A stretch of DNA of 64,000 nt from Shewanella fidelis ATCC BAA-318 (GCF_000518605.1 NZ_JADX01000014.1:62001-126000), one strand, 5' to 3'; positions 52,939 through 62,190 are shown, numbered from the stretch's first letter. The notes: generated by a model not told the origin, from the sequence alone. Numbers and translations: made by a program.

Positions 52939-54218
52939 ACACGATTCCTTTTAGGCGGTGTAGTTAATGCTATGGTGTCGCCTTGCTGTAACCCTTCAGT
53001 AATAACGGTACGATTAAGACTACGATTACCTAATTTAACGTTTTGTTTTTTAAAACCTGCGGAGGTTTTTAAATATACCCAATACTCGCCCGACTTTTGA
53101 AACAATGCTTGATTTGGCACTGTAATAACATCATGTAGATCAAGTGCGTGCACCATGGCGTTCACTTGTCGTCCCGGCTGCATAATGTCAACCATGGTTT
53201 TATCTAAGCTGACGGTAATTTGAAAGTAATTAACTGGGCTATCTTGCTGTTTGGCTTTAGCTAACGCATCAAGTTGGATAAGCTCACCTGTAAGTGCAAG
53301 CTCTGGATAAGCATCAAGATAAAGCGTTACCGGCTTTCCTACAGCTAAGCCCAATGCCTCAGACTCAAGCACATATAATTTTGCCTGCATCTTTGAAGTA
53401 TCTGGTAATAAGCCGATAGCCATGCCAGACCACATCATATCGCCAGCAACGGGTAACGCACCGTTCCAACCAGGCTGAGCGACAAATAAGCCATCGTGAG
53501 GTGCGACTATCTCCATCTGTTTGAGGTTACTTGAATAACGGTTTATTTTCGCTTTATGACCCTGCTGCTTAAGCTTAATAAGCTCTTGCTCCGCAGCAGC
53601 TTGAGACCCATGTTGATCTAGCCCCCAGCCATAGAAGTCCATTTTAGCTTCAAGATAATCTTGGTTACGCATCTGATCGATAATATCAATCTTGGTATAC
53701 ACCCGCTCATCTTCACTGAAAAACCTGTCAGCAAGCTCTTGCTCTTCGGCAGTCAACTTAGTATCGGTATTCAAGGTCTTATCAATGGTTTTGTCTTTTT
53801 GTGACTGGATCTGACTGTCTAAACCAAGCCTATCGTAATCTAGCTCTTCCATTTCTAAACGAAAGCTTTCACGGGTACCGTCCATTCTAGCAACGACATC
53901 GCCAGCCTTTACGCTACTAAAGTTATCCATTATCCATGCAAGCGACTGTGGTCCTCGTAAACCCATAGGTACATTGACTGTGGTGGAATTACTGGCCTCT
54001 AGTTCACCTGTTGCCGGTATATCAACTTTAAAGTCAGAACGATTGACATCGATTGTCAGCACGCCATCACTCGAAGGATCACTGCAGGCCGTCATCAACA
54101 ATATTGCACAAGCAAACAGCCATGAGCGAGATAACAGCCATGAGGGTGAGCCAAGCTTAGTGCTAGCAACATAGCTTGAACTCTGTCTGCGACGATAAAA
54201 CTTAAACAAATTCATCAT
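52935..54218 (-). CDS. HlyD-type periplasmic adaptor, third of three
   Basis: This 427-residue membrane-fusion protein has an N-terminal membrane anchor or lipobox-like segment (LFACAILLMTACSDPSSDG, with a possible lipobox around residue 45). The core HlyD motif VDIPATGELEASNSTTV follows and a central helical region covers about residues 120-220. A beta-barrel region (KLYVLESEALGLAVGKPVTLYLDAY) and a C-terminal YWVYLKTSAGFKKQNVKLG block complete the protein. The helical hairpin (about 130-215) is longer than in the other two adaptors. It overlaps both neighbours by 4 bases. It should form part of the periplasmic conduit of the exporter encoded here. Confidence 0.85.
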   Translation of the reverse strand: MMNLFKFYRRRQSSSYVASTKLGSPSWLLSRSWLFACAILLMTACSDPSSDGVLTIDVNRSDFKVDIPATGELEASNSTTVNVPMGLRGPQSLAWIMDNFSSVKAGDVVARMDGTRESFRLEMEELDYDRLGLDSQIQSQKDKTIDKTLNTDTKLTAEEQELADRFFSEDERVYTKIDIIDQMRNQDYLEAKMDFYGWGLDQHGSQAAAEQELIKLKQQGHKAKINRYSSNLKQMEIVAPHDGLFVAQPGWNGALPVAGDMMWSGMAIGLLPDTSKMQAKLYVLESEALGLAVGKPVTLYLDAYPELALTGELIQLDALAKAKQQDSPVNYFQITVSLDKTMVDIMQPGRQVNAMVHALDLHDVITVPNQALFQKSGEYWVYLKTSAGFKKQNVKLGNRSLNRTVITEGLQQGDTIALTTPPKRNRV

Positions 54219-55381
54219 GGTAACAGCACCTCATCTCCGACCGCTAAACCCGAGCTAATTACAGCCTGCTCTTTGCCCATAGCCCCTAAGACAACAGAAT
54301 GCTTGCTATCACTAAATAATCCGGGCTTTAGCACATATGCTTTGCCTCTATCGTAATGTACTGCATCTAACGACAGTAGCAGCTCGGGCGTTTGGTTTGC
54401 GATATCAATGCTAATCTTTGCTGTCATACCTGGGCGCATCAACTCAGTATCGACTTGGTCAATACTGGCTACCGCATCAAAAATAACTAAAGGAACATCT
54501 TGATTTTTAATACGAAATACTGCTCCCAACTCGGTGATTTTGCCATTAAAGGTTTTATCTGGGTTAGCATCTAAACGGATCTTTAGCGCTTGCCCCACCT
54601 TGACTCGGCCAGCTTCAACTTCGGGAATCGTCATGTTGACTTGCATATGCTGCAGATCAGGTATGCTGAGTACTGAGTCACCAACAAAAATATTCTGCCC
54701 TTCCGCTAACTTATTACCTTGTTGGTCGTTACCATAAACCACCATGCCATCACGCGGTGCGATAAGGGTTAATGACTTAATACCTTTTTTTAACGCTGCC
54801 ACTTCAGCAGCAAACTTTTGCTGATCACCAGCTAGCATTTTCATTCGTTGCTCAGCGCTGCGGATCTCCAAATCAATTTTTTGATTAATTAACTTCACTC
54901 TATCTTTAGCAATGACCGCATCACGCAGGTATTTTTGCTGATCTATAACAGATACTGTTTCATCAGAAATATCGACCTTCATCTGGCTTTTTTCCTGAGT
55001 CATTTTCGCTTCAGCTAGCTCAAGTTTTAGCTCTTGTAACTTTTTGGCATTGCGCAGTTTTGAAGTTTCAATATCTTGGATTGTGGTCGCTAAATTAGCG
55101 GACTTCCCTGCGAGCCTTTGGGTTAAGGTTGATGTATCGAGCTGTGCCACTTTATCACCCTTTTTTACTTCAACGCCCTCAGGAGCTAACATTTTGACTT
55201 GATACTGCCAAACTCTACGTAAAGCTGGCGGCTTTAGGCTAGTAGTATTGGCTGAAACCAATTCTCCCGTGACCTCAATTTGCTGTTCAAGGATCCCTGA
55301 CTCAACTTTTGTCAACGCCTTATCAGAACATCCAGTGAGCATTAATGTGATACTGCAGGCGATGATGGTTAATTTATTCAT
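54215..55381 (-). CDS. HlyD-type periplasmic adaptor, second of three (lipoprotein)
   Basis: This 388-residue membrane-fusion protein has a lipobox LTGCS near residues 16-20, so it is probably lipid-anchored. The lipoyl-like half-motifs are VTGELVSANTTSLKPPALRR and APRDGMVVYG. The coiled-coil hairpin spans about residues 90-180, rich in Lys/Glu/Gln. The barrel motif VGQALKIRLDANPDKTFNGKITELG lies near 270. Start and stop both overlap neighbours by 4 bases, so translation is coupled. Being different from the adaptors before and after it, it is not a simple recent duplicate. Confidence 0.87.
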   Translation of the reverse strand: MNKLTIIACSITLMLTGCSDKALTKVESGILEQQIEVTGELVSANTTSLKPPALRRVWQYQVKMLAPEGVEVKKGDKVAQLDTSTLTQRLAGKSANLATTIQDIETSKLRNAKKLQELKLELAEAKMTQEKSQMKVDISDETVSVIDQQKYLRDAVIAKDRVKLINQKIDLEIRSAEQRMKMLAGDQQKFAAEVAALKKGIKSLTLIAPRDGMVVYGNDQQGNKLAEGQNIFVGDSVLSIPDLQHMQVNMTIPEVEAGRVKVGQALKIRLDANPDKTFNGKITELGAVFRIKNQDVPLVIFDAVASIDQVDTELMRPGMTAKISIDIANQTPELLLSLDAVHYDRGKAYVLKPGLFSDSKHSVVLGAMGKEQAVISSGLAVGDEVLLP

Positions 55382-56433
55382 GATGAATGGCCCTCGGTTT
55401 CAACAAGCACACTCATGCCGGGAATAATTTCAACTTGCTGATTATTTTCAAACTTAATCGAAACTTTAAACCAGTTACTATCTCCCCATGCAGGCTGCTT
55501 ACGCGCTTGACGGCTTATATCTTCGATACTGCCACTGAGTTGAATATCCGCTTGTGAGTCAAGCCGTAAATGTACTGGTTCACCAATTGTCAGCCGATCT
55601 ACATCGACTTCATTAACCCAAGCGACCACTTCTAAATCGTTCAGCGCCGGAATATTAGCGACCTGTCGTCCAATTTGGATATTATCTCCGACCGAATACT
55701 TTTTATCGCTCCAAGGATCACGACCATATAAAACCGGACCAGCAATTTCTGCTCGTAACTCTAACTGCTCAATCCCTGATAACGCTTGAGTGAGCTCTAA
55801 CTGAGCACGTTTTTTATCAATCGCTAATTGCGCAAGCGTTGCTACTGTTTTGTCTTCAACCTCAGATAAAGCTTGTTGTTTCTTAGTCAATTCTGAAGCG
55901 GCTTTTAACTGCTCGAATTGATTATCGGCATAGTCTTTAGCAGCAATAAACTCCGCCGGAATGGCTGCATCTAACTGCGCTTTCTCTAACTCAAGCTTGG
56001 CTTGTTTAAGGTCAAATTTTGCTTGTAACAGTTGGGCATTTAACTCAATAGATTGGCTTTGTTCTTGCGCGGTCACCCGTAAAAGTGTGCCTTCTAATTG
56101 CTCAATACGGTTGTCAATCTCACTTTTATCGAAAATAACCACAACTTGCTCTGGCTTGACTAACGTGCCTTCGGGGATCATCCATTGGATCTGATAACGC
56201 CAAGCATCACCAGCCTTAGGAACCAGAAAGGTTTGTGATACAACAGATGCGACTTGCCCAGTGAGCAACAGTGGCATTAACACAGGCTTATCTGCTGTTA
56301 AATGTTGTATTGGGGCTGTTGCAACTTGCTCTGTCGCTGCTGCAAATGACGGCGTTATCGCACTAACCAGTGAAGCCAAAGATAACGAAAGCAATACTGG
56401 CGAAGTAGACCTTAAATTAAGCCGCATTCTCAC
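55378..56433 (-). CDS. HlyD-type periplasmic adaptor, first of three
   Basis: This 351-residue exported protein has a signal peptide ([17 protein letters not shown], about residues 13-30). A first lipoyl half ([19 protein letters not shown]), a helical hairpin of about 110 residues ([17 protein letters not shown] to [19 protein letters not shown]) and a second half ([16 protein letters not shown]) follow. The barrel segment is [18 protein letters not shown]. Unlike the other two it lacks a lipobox. The start overlaps the ATPase gene by 17 bases. The three adaptors share a fold but little sequence, and all should act with the same ATPase and permease. Confidence 0.85.
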   Translation of the reverse strand: MRMRLNLRSTSPVLLSLSLASLVSAITPSFAAATEQVATAPIQHLTADKPVLMPLLLTGQVASVVSQTFLVPKAGDAWRYQIQWMIPEGTLVKPEQVVVIFDKSEIDNRIEQLEGTLLRVTAQEQSQSIELNAQLLQAKFDLKQAKLELEKAQLDAAIPAEFIAAKDYADNQFEQLKAASELTKKQQALSEVEDKTVATLAQLAIDKKRAQLELTQALSGIEQLELRAEIAGPVLYGRDPWSDKKYSVGDNIQIGRQVANIPALNDLEVVAWVNEVDVDRLTIGEPVHLRLDSQADIQLSGSIEDISRQARKQPAWGDSNWFKVSIKFENNQQVEIIPGMSVLVETEGHSS

Positions 56434-57103
56434 CTCGCTCTTCTATTTCAACAATATCGCCATCACGCATACGAATAATTCGTTGAGCATAAGCGGCGAC
56501 CTCTTCTTCATGGGTCACTAAAATGATGGTTTGACCTGCTTTATGTAACTCAGTAAACAGCGCCATGATCTCTACTGAAGTCTTACTGTCTAGCGCACCT
56601 GTAGGTTCGTCGGCGAGTAGAATCGCTGGGCGATTAACTAACGAGCGCGCAATCGCAACCCGTTGCCTTTGACCACCTGATAATTGGTTCGGACGATGAT
56701 CATGTCGAGAGCCTAAACCGACCCGATCTAATAATTCATGGGCGTAGGCAGGATCTTGATTAGGCTCAGCTGAATATCGCAGTGGCAACAATACATTCTG
56801 CAAAGCTGATAACCGCGGCAACAGATGAAAACTTTGAAACACAAAGCCAATCTCTTTATTGCGAACAGCAGATAATGCATCATCATCTAATTCTGCGACC
56901 TGTTGTTCATTGAGGCAATAACTGCCTGAAGTCGGCTTATCTAAGCAGCCAATAATATTCATTAACGTTGATTTGCCTGAACCGGAAGGCCCCATAATGG
57001 CAACAAACTCATTTCTGGCAATCGTAAAGCTCACTCCGTTGAGGGCTTTTACGCAACTATCACCCATTGGATATTCTTTGGCTAATTCATGGACTGTGAT
57101 CAT
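56417..57103 (-). CDS. ABC transporter ATPase (LolD/MacB type)
   Basis: This 228-residue ATPase has Walker [13 protein letters not shown] (about residue 38), a Q-loop FQSFHLLP, the signature [15 protein letters not shown] (about 135-149) and Walker [13 protein letters not shown] (about 156-167). The switch histidine is in ILVTHEEE. It pairs with a separate MacB-type permease rather than being fused to it. ATG at 57103 is used; an in-frame TTG at 57121 adds residues outside the family start ([15 protein letters not shown]). It is the first gene of the five-gene leftward operon that ends at the terminator near 51.57 kb. Confidence 0.92.
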   Translation of the reverse strand: MITVHELAKEYPMGDSCVKALNGVSFTIARNEFVAIMGPSGSGKSTLMNIIGCLDKPTSGSYCLNEQQVAELDDDALSAVRNKEIGFVFQSFHLLPRLSALQNVLLPLRYSAEPNQDPAYAHELLDRVGLGSRHDHRPNQLSGGQRQRVAIARSLVNRPAILLADEPTGALDSKTSVEIMALFTELHKAGQTIILVTHEEEVAAYAQRIIRMRDGDIVEIEERGENAA

Positions 57104-57311
57104 AACGGACTCATATAGCAAAGGCTCAAATAGCTAAAGGGTTACTAACCCCTCGCCAAGACAGATAGCGATATCATAACGCTAAGAACAAGACGGTTTA
57201 GCAACTGCTCTGCAAAATTTTGTAAATATTCGTAATACTAATGTATTAGACAGCAAATTTTAAAACATGTTACTTAAACACTTTTCAATTAAGGGCGAGT
57301 TGTTGACGTTA

Positions 57312-57540
57312 TCATGTCAGCATGGGGATTAAGGTTGAGAATAAGGTATGACATTGCAGCTCCTTGCTATGCTTGTTCAGTTCCATTTGAATCGCTATAT
57401 ACGCTTGACTTAAGTCTGCAGTTAAATAGCTTTGGGGTTTATTATTTTTATAACTAACTACAGCTAATAAGTATGAGTTGCTCTGTATTTTAGCCGTATT
57501 TGAATTAACATCTGCAACACAAGCTAACGCTAACTTACAT
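57312..57540 (-). pseudogene. Possible decayed small exported-protein gene, frameshifted at codon 2
   Basis: Leftward, an ATG at 57540 is followed by a stray T, after which a 74-codon frame runs uninterrupted to TGA at 57312 (KLALACVADVNSN ... LIPMLT). Removing one base would give a start MKLALACVADV. The frame lacks any usable start otherwise and has no clear ribosome-binding site. It may be noncoding chance; 74 open codons in AT-rich DNA is mildly unusual. I recognise no family. Confidence 0.3.
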
Positions 57541-57631
57541 AAAAAACAACCTATTAACTAAATGAATATAATTCACTTTTCAATCCATGAATACTGGCAT
57601 AGCTTGATTGAGTGTTGATTAAAAACCTAAG

Positions 57632-58027
57632 TCAAATTCCGCCAGCGAGTAAACCCAATGCAGTAAAAACGGCAATCAGTGCAAACAATAGCCAATGGAA
57701 TAAACGTTTAAATGAAACCCAGGCATCACTGATAAAAACAATATAAAGCTGCCAGATTGCAAATAAACCAAAATTCAATCCTATAAAAATCAGCATACCG
57801 AAACTTTGCATTTCAGCGATTGCGGCAAAGGCGCAGGCAAATAATACAAAAGTAGATAGCAACAAAAACACCGAAACATAATGAAAAGCACAACGCAAAA
57901 CGACTTTTGCGATGGGGTCAAAATCAGCTTGCATCATGGTCACTAAATACTGCTTCCGAGCGTATGTTAAGTGGACAATGCTTGCCACTAACGCTATACA
58001 GCCTGCAATCAGCAAGTAAAAGTTCAT
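57632..58027 (-). CDS. Four-span membrane protein of unknown function
   Basis: This 131-residue protein has four hydrophobic spans (YLLIAGCIALVASIVHLTYA, ALHYVSVFLLLSTFVLFACAFAAIA-like segments, MLIFIGLNFGLFAIWQLYIVFI, WLLFALIAVFTALGLLAGG). The third loop carries SDAWVSFKRLFHW. I do not recognise the family. ATG at 58027 has GGAG 7 bases upstream; the adjacent GTG is too near. No partner gene is evident. Confidence 0.62.
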   Translation of the reverse strand: MNFYLLIAGCIALVASIVHLTYARKQYLVTMMQADFDPIAKVVLRCAFHYVSVFLLLSTFVLFACAFAAIAEMQSFGMLIFIGLNFGLFAIWQLYIVFISDAWVSFKRLFHWLLFALIAVFTALGLLAGGI

Positions 58028-58109
58028 CACCTATCTCCTATTTATCAACAGCAGTGAGAAAATTATGCCTACGCTTTTGTATCCGGAATGCACATCTGAA
58101 GCTTGCCTA

Positions 58110-58374
58110 ATACCAATTAGTACAAAGATTTGGTCGCTCAGCGAGAGTTTAGCGGCACTGAGACAAGGCAACGAGTGAAGAGCATAGTGATTCTACGTTC
58201 AAGCTTGTTAACGCAGGATCAGAGCCGCTAAAACTCGCCATTCTGGAGCGTTTTTGGCTGCCTACTTCTGCGTTGAATAACTTCACAAGGGAACAACCAT
58301 TCTTTCAATTATTCGCCTTGAATTAGTTTGCCAAAAGCGCTCTGAGTAGATCAACTTCTTATACTAATTGGTAT
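58110..58374. mobile_element. MITE-like element bounded by 13-base inverted repeats
   Basis: A 265-base stretch is bounded by ATACCAATTAGTA on the left and its exact inverse TACTAATTGGTAT on the right. It encodes no protein. Internal blocks GTTTAGCGGCAC and CGAGTGAAGAGC recur in the shorter element at 36516-36618, which marks a family. Ends of this type are often seen in Shewanella intergenic repeats, to my recollection. A transposase has not been identified, so mobility is inferred. Confidence 0.65.
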
Positions 58375-58530
58375 AAAGCACTAGCACAAACCAAGATAAG
58401 CATAAACAAGCCCTCATTGAACTCTGCGACAGCAGAGTAGTAGACAGGGCAATTAGGCAGATTATTACAAAGAGATTTAATACTAGCCGTTACAGCGTGA
58501 GGATAGTCAAAAAAACTTAAATCAATAAAT

Positions 58531-58559
58531 ATAAAAGCAGCTAAAGAGGCTGCTTTTAT
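58531..58559 (-). terminator. Terminator of the small exported-protein gene
   Basis: An 11-base stem (ATAAAAGCAGC / GCTGCTTTTAT) with a 7-base loop lies just past the leftward gene that ends at 58608. Confidence 0.75.
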
Positions 58560-58607
58560 ATTCATTCTATTACACAAACTACTTCGGTTTAAAAACCGCA
58601 CACAATA

Positions 58608-59012
58608 TTACATTGTCGCCATTGTCCAGTAATCAAGACGCTTTTCTGGTTGCGCGATAATGGTTTTACATTTTTCTTTATATTTACCCATTAACGGTCC
58701 AAGGGCGTTACTGTTAGGCATAGACGCTTTATGTTGTTCTAAAGCTTGACTAACGGCTGCTGAGACTTGCGCTTCAGTTTGATACTTTGAAGCAATTTCG
58801 ACTGCTTGCTGACCAGATTGCTTTAAACGCTCTCCTACAGCTTGCATTTGCGGTGCATTCATTGCTGAAATAGCATCAGAAGCAATTTGGTAATATGCTG
58901 CACATTCAGCAAGTTCCTTGGTAAACGCTTCTTCCGCCTCGCCAGCAAAGCTGTTGAAAGACAAAGTACTGACACTCAGTACCATTACTACGAGTTTTTT
59001 CTTAGCAAGCAT
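58608..59012 (-). CDS. Exported small helical protein of unknown function
   Basis: This 134-residue protein has a cleavable signal peptide (VVMVLSVSTLSFNSFAGE, cleavage near residue 23). A helical mature region contains two cysteines (AECAAYYQIAS near residue 37 and KEKCKTIIA near 114) that could form a disulfide in the periplasm. The alternation suggests a four-helix domain. I do not recognise the family. A terminator follows, so it is monocistronic. Confidence 0.68.
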   Translation of the reverse strand: MLAKKKLVVMVLSVSTLSFNSFAGEAEEAFTKELAECAAYYQIASDAISAMNAPQMQAVGERLKQSGQQAVEIASKYQTEAQVSAAVSQALEQHKASMPNSNALGPLMGKYKEKCKTIIAQPEKRLDYWTMATM

Positions 59013-59072
59013 TTAATCAACTCCTGTAATTTTGTTGCTATTATCTCTTTCTACTTTAGTTCTCTCTGAATA

Positions 59073-59159
59073 TCAAGATTGTGCGGGCTTTATGAATTTA
59101 CTATTCAAACGCTTAGCAAATATAAAAGTCAGCGTTAACAACATCCCTAAAAAAACCAA
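59073..59159 (-). CDS. Possible tiny single-span membrane protein
   Basis: A 28-residue leftward frame with a TTG start preceded by AAAGGG. It encodes one hydrophobic span and a basic tail (VFLGMLLTLTFIFAKRLNSK). It lies downstream of the GNAT gene on the same strand. The frame extends upstream without a better start. It could be a genuine microprotein or chance; there is no homology evidence. Confidence 0.3.
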   Translation of the reverse strand: MVFLGMLLTLTFIFAKRLNSKFIKPAQS

Positions 59160-59210
59160 GGTTCCCTTTAGTATAGAGCTACAGTAAACACTGCAGCTCA
59201 ACTAATAGGG

Positions 59211-59822
59211 TTATTGCACTGCCTCTTGGTAGCTGGCAAGCTTCTGCTTTAGCCCTTGCTTAACGTCAGGCCATTCTGTGTCAATTATTGAATAGACAAC
59301 CGTGTCTCTAATGGTGCCATTTTTAAGAATTTGATGATTACGTAAAATGCCGTCTTGAGTAGCACCTATTCGGCATAACGCTTCTCGCGAGGCTTGGTTT
59401 TGAATATGAGTTCTAAACTCAACAGCCATGACATCCAAAGTTTCAAAGGCATAACTTAAGATGAGTAGCTTAGCTTCAGTGTTTACCGCGGTGCGCTGCG
59501 CACTTTTAGCATACCAGGTATAGCCTACCTCTAAACGTCGATGCTGTTGCTGCCAACGACAAATTCGAGTGCTACCAATCACCTCTCCGGAGTGACGACA
59601 GCGCACGGCAAATGCAAGTGCTTCACCTCGCGCTTCGGCTTCCATCGCCGTCATGATATAGGCTTTCATATCATCAGGGTGTGGCACCTTGGTGTACCAT
59701 AGCTCCCATAAGTTTCCATCTGCGACAGCAATACTTAATGCGGCTTGATGTTCTAGGGTCAGCGGCTCAAGTACGATATGTTCGCCAACTAAGTTGGCGT
59801 CTTTTTGTTCTACTTTCAACAC
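59211..59822 (-). CDS. GNAT-family N-acetyltransferase (RimJ/RimL-like)
   Basis: This 203-residue acetyltransferase transfers acetyl groups from acetyl-CoA. Blocks include LEPLTLEHQAALSIAV at the N-terminus, IGSTRICRWQQQHRRLEVGYTW near residue 85, and NTEAKLLILSYAFETLDVMAVEFRTHIQNQASREALCRIGA (recognisable by the AKLLILSYAFE and NQASREALCRIGA cores). The acceptor is unknown; this group includes ribosomal-protein and antibiotic-like acetyltransferases. GTG at 59822 and TTG at 59819 follow AGGAGG, and either may start. Confidence 0.85.
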   Translation of the reverse strand: MLKVEQKDANLVGEHIVLEPLTLEHQAALSIAVADGNLWELWYTKVPHPDDMKAYIMTAMEAEARGEALAFAVRCRHSGEVIGSTRICRWQQQHRRLEVGYTWYAKSAQRTAVNTEAKLLILSYAFETLDVMAVEFRTHIQNQASREALCRIGATQDGILRNHQILKNGTIRDTVVYSIIDTEWPDVKQGLKQKLASYQEAVQ

Positions 59823-59930
59823 AACCTCCTGTCTAATGCTGGTCTAATTAGATTTTAACTAGCTTATTTTATCTTTGTTATTAACTAGCTTTGACAATAC
59901 ATACTCTAAGCTAACTTAAACAAGAATTTG

Positions 59931-60479
59931 TTATAAATAGCGAGCGAAGCTCATACCATCTTTAAGGTTTTTTGTTGGTGCGTTAACAACTGGTGTACCT
60001 AAATACAGAAAGCCAACTATTTGATCATGCTCGGTTAAACCCAACGCTTGATGAACATTACCATCAAAGGCCAGATCACCAGTGCGCCAAATTCCGCCTA
60101 GGCCTTGTGCAAATGCCGCTTGTTGCATGGCCATCACCGCACAGCCAGCAGCTAAATGTTGTTCGATTGCAGGAACCTTTGGGTGGGGTTGTACTTTAGC
60201 AACAACGGTGATCACCATTGGCGCTCGCAGCGGCATGTTACTCACTTTAGTAATAAAATCAGGATCTGCGCCTTTTTGCTTTACTGCATCGACAAAAATT
60301 TGCCCTAAACGTGACAAGCCTTCCCCCTCAGCAATAATAAACTCCCAAGGAGTTAAGCCAGCATGATCCGGCGCGCGGGTCGCAGCATCAACTATGTGTT
60401 GCAACTGCTGCTTTGAGGGCGCTGGGTTGGTGAGCCGAGGAGTCGATTGTCGAGTCAATAATAATTCTAATGCGTCCAA
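59931..60479 (-). CDS. ydjA: Nitroreductase-family FMN oxidoreductase (YdjA-like)
   Basis: This 182-residue flavoprotein has the short nitroreductase fold of E. coli YdjA. From the start MDALELLLTRQSTPRL it continues with RAPDHAGLTPWEFIIAEG and the C-terminal GLTEHDQIVGFLYLGTPV. TTG at 60479 is used because it gives the YdjA-type N-terminus and an AAGGA lies 7 bases upstream. An upstream ATG at 60500 has no ribosome-binding site. It is expected to use NAD(P)H and FMN to reduce nitro compounds or other small acceptors. Confidence 0.88.
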   Translation of the reverse strand: MDALELLLTRQSTPRLTNPAPSKQQLQHIVDAATRAPDHAGLTPWEFIIAEGEGLSRLGQIFVDAVKQKGADPDFITKVSNMPLRAPMVITVVAKVQPHPKVPAIEQHLAAGCAVMAMQQAAFAQGLGGIWRTGDLAFDGNVHQALGLTEHDQIVGFLYLGTPVVNAPTKNLKDGMSFARYL

Positions 60480-60554
60480 CTGATTGTCCTTAATAAACAT
60501 GTTACGAAAAAAGAATTACTCACGTACGCCGTCAGAATATCAAGTGCACAAAAA

Positions 60555-60579
60555 AAATCCCACCTATTTAGTGGGATTT
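60555..60579 (-). terminator. Terminator after the DoxX-family gene
   Basis: The stem AAATCCCAC / GTGGGATTT with a 7-base loop is flanked by an A-run that reads as a T-run on the leftward strand. Confidence 0.8.
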
Positions 60580-60612
60580 AATCAAATTTAATATTATCAA
60601 CAAATAACTTAG

Positions 60613-61209
60613 TTAACTTGTGAGACCATTGCGCTTAGCAATATAATAATCGACACTGGTATAGCGACCTCCACCGACAAAAATAAGCGCTAACAACATA
60701 AATAAGTAGGTTATCGCAAACTCAATACCATTGTTTAAAATCACCAAATTACCCGAACTCGTTAACCACTCATAGTTGCCATGTATTTGTAAGATCTCTT
60801 TGGCTTTTGCTAGTTTCTCAGCAGAGGCCAGTACCTGTTCATTGGCTAACCAAGAGCTTGGATCGGCAATTGCCAACCAGCCATTTTGAATATGTACGCT
60901 AAAAGCAGCAACAAACATAGTGAACGCCAGTGGTATCGCTACCAGACGTGTACCTAAACCTATGATCAGCAATGCGCCACCGAAAAACTCTGTGCCAGCG
61001 GCAAGTGCTACCATCAGTTCAGGAAATGGTAAGCCTAGGCCCCAATCTGGATTACCAAACCATGCCGCAGTATCACTGAAGTTTGACAGTTTATTATATC
61101 CAGCTTGCATCAGTACCGGCGCTAAATATAACCTAAGTGCTAACGGTGCAAGCCCCTCTATGACCTTAAGTCCATTCAAAAACTGCTGATAAAGTTTAAC
61201 TAGTTGCAT
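60613..61209 (-). CDS. DoxX-family membrane protein
   Basis: This 198-residue membrane protein has about four spans. The DoxX signature is PLALRLYLAPVLMQAGYNKLSNF (about residues 21-43), followed by GTEFFGGALLIIGLGTRLVAIPLAFTMFVAAFSVH (about 72-106). A longer middle loop (WLAIADPSSWLANEQVLASAEKLA) separates these from the last spans. The family includes quinol oxidase subunits and redox-linked membrane proteins; the role is uncertain. AGGGAG lies before the ATG. A terminator follows. Possible partners such as a bufferin-type small peptide are not seen here. Confidence 0.82.
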   Translation of the reverse strand: MQLVKLYQQFLNGLKVIEGLAPLALRLYLAPVLMQAGYNKLSNFSDTAAWFGNPDWGLGLPFPELMVALAAGTEFFGGALLIIGLGTRLVAIPLAFTMFVAAFSVHIQNGWLAIADPSSWLANEQVLASAEKLAKAKEILQIHGNYEWLTSSGNLVILNNGIEFAITYLFMLLALIFVGGGRYTSVDYYIAKRNGLTS

Positions 61210-61344
61210 CTCGCTCCCTCTTTGCTTGAAAACTCAGACCAAAGATAGCAATCCATCTGCTGTGTTTATCTGAGTCAGTGACAAGTACCTTGAAAAGAAA
61301 GACCTAGGTAAGCCATAGTTTATTGCATTAAAACAAAATTTAGA

Positions 61345-62190
61345 TTACTCACTATCTTCACTCAGCTCGATTAAATCTTGTTGTAACGCAGCCATTTTGT
61401 TTAAAAAGTATCGCTTTTGCTTGGTACTCGCCTGTTCATTTAATAATATCAGTAGCTGACCAAATTGCGCTGTGTTGTCATCTAGCGCCTGTTTATAAGC
61501 CTTTGAACGCAGTTTATCTGGCTCAGTTAGTAACACGGTGAGGCTATGGGAAAGTGCCTTTTCATTTTGTCTGTTCTTAAGAGCCTGCACCAAGAGACGG
61601 GTCCATTCATGTCGATACTCTAACCACATATCGAGTGTCGAGCCTCGCGCTAAATTGTATTGATGAATTGCCTCTTTTTGCTCTTTAGACAAAGTCCCAA
61701 GCCACTTTTTTATCCGTTTATTAATGCGCTCGTCAGCCATTTCAACTAGTTCAGCCTGAGTTTTTCCTAGATATTTTTCATTTAGCTCTTGCTCATCAGT
61801 TTTTAGTTGGGCAATCACTTCAGCGACTTGTTCATCGGAGAATGAAGCGACAATTGGTAATAGTGAAGGCAATAAATAATCAAAAGTACGTGACCAGTGT
61901 TTTTTTGCTTCATCTACATGCTCAGCCCAAACGGCAGGCGTCATCGATTGCTGTTGTAGTGCCGAGGATAACTTAGCCAGTTGTTGTTCATATCTCGGCA
62001 GTTCTTCACTTCTATGCCAAAGCAAAAACTGCTGCAAAGCATCATCAAACAGCACTTGCTGCTCGGAGTTTAGTGTCACATATTGTTCGAGTTTCCACTC
62101 AATCGCCCAATCTAAAAAGTAGTAACTCATTTTTGTTGAACACGCTACCAGACCAAATATCAACAAAATGGCTATTACGAGTTTTCTCAT
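61345..62190 (-). CDS. DUF6279-like lipoprotein
   Basis: This 281-residue lipoprotein has lipobox LVACST near residues 14-19. The N-terminal part of the mature protein, YYFLDWAIEWKLEQYVTLNSEQQ, is typical of DUF6279. The rest is helical, charged and coiled-coil-prone (HRSEELPRYEQQLAKLSSAL, LKTDEQELNEKYLGKTQAELV). The function is unknown. GGAGGG lies before the ATG. It is transcribed singly. Confidence 0.8.
   Translation of the reverse strand: MRKLVIAILLIFGLVACSTKMSYYFLDWAIEWKLEQYVTLNSEQQVLFDDALQQFLLWHRSEELPRYEQQLAKLSSALQQQSMTPAVWAEHVDEAKKHWSRTFDYLLPSLLPIVASFSDEQVAEVIAQLKTDEQELNEKYLGKTQAELVEMADERINKRIKKWLGTLSKEQKEAIHQYNLARGSTLDMWLEYRHEWTRLLVQALKNRQNEKALSHSLTVLLTEPDKLRSKAYKQALDDNTAQFGQLLILLNEQASTKQKRYFLNKMAALQQDLIELSEDSE

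Noticed and set aside
58190..58218. Leftward TGATCC with CGTA inside the repeat element
   Set aside because: The spacing is 18 instead of 16 and no gene follows on that strand.
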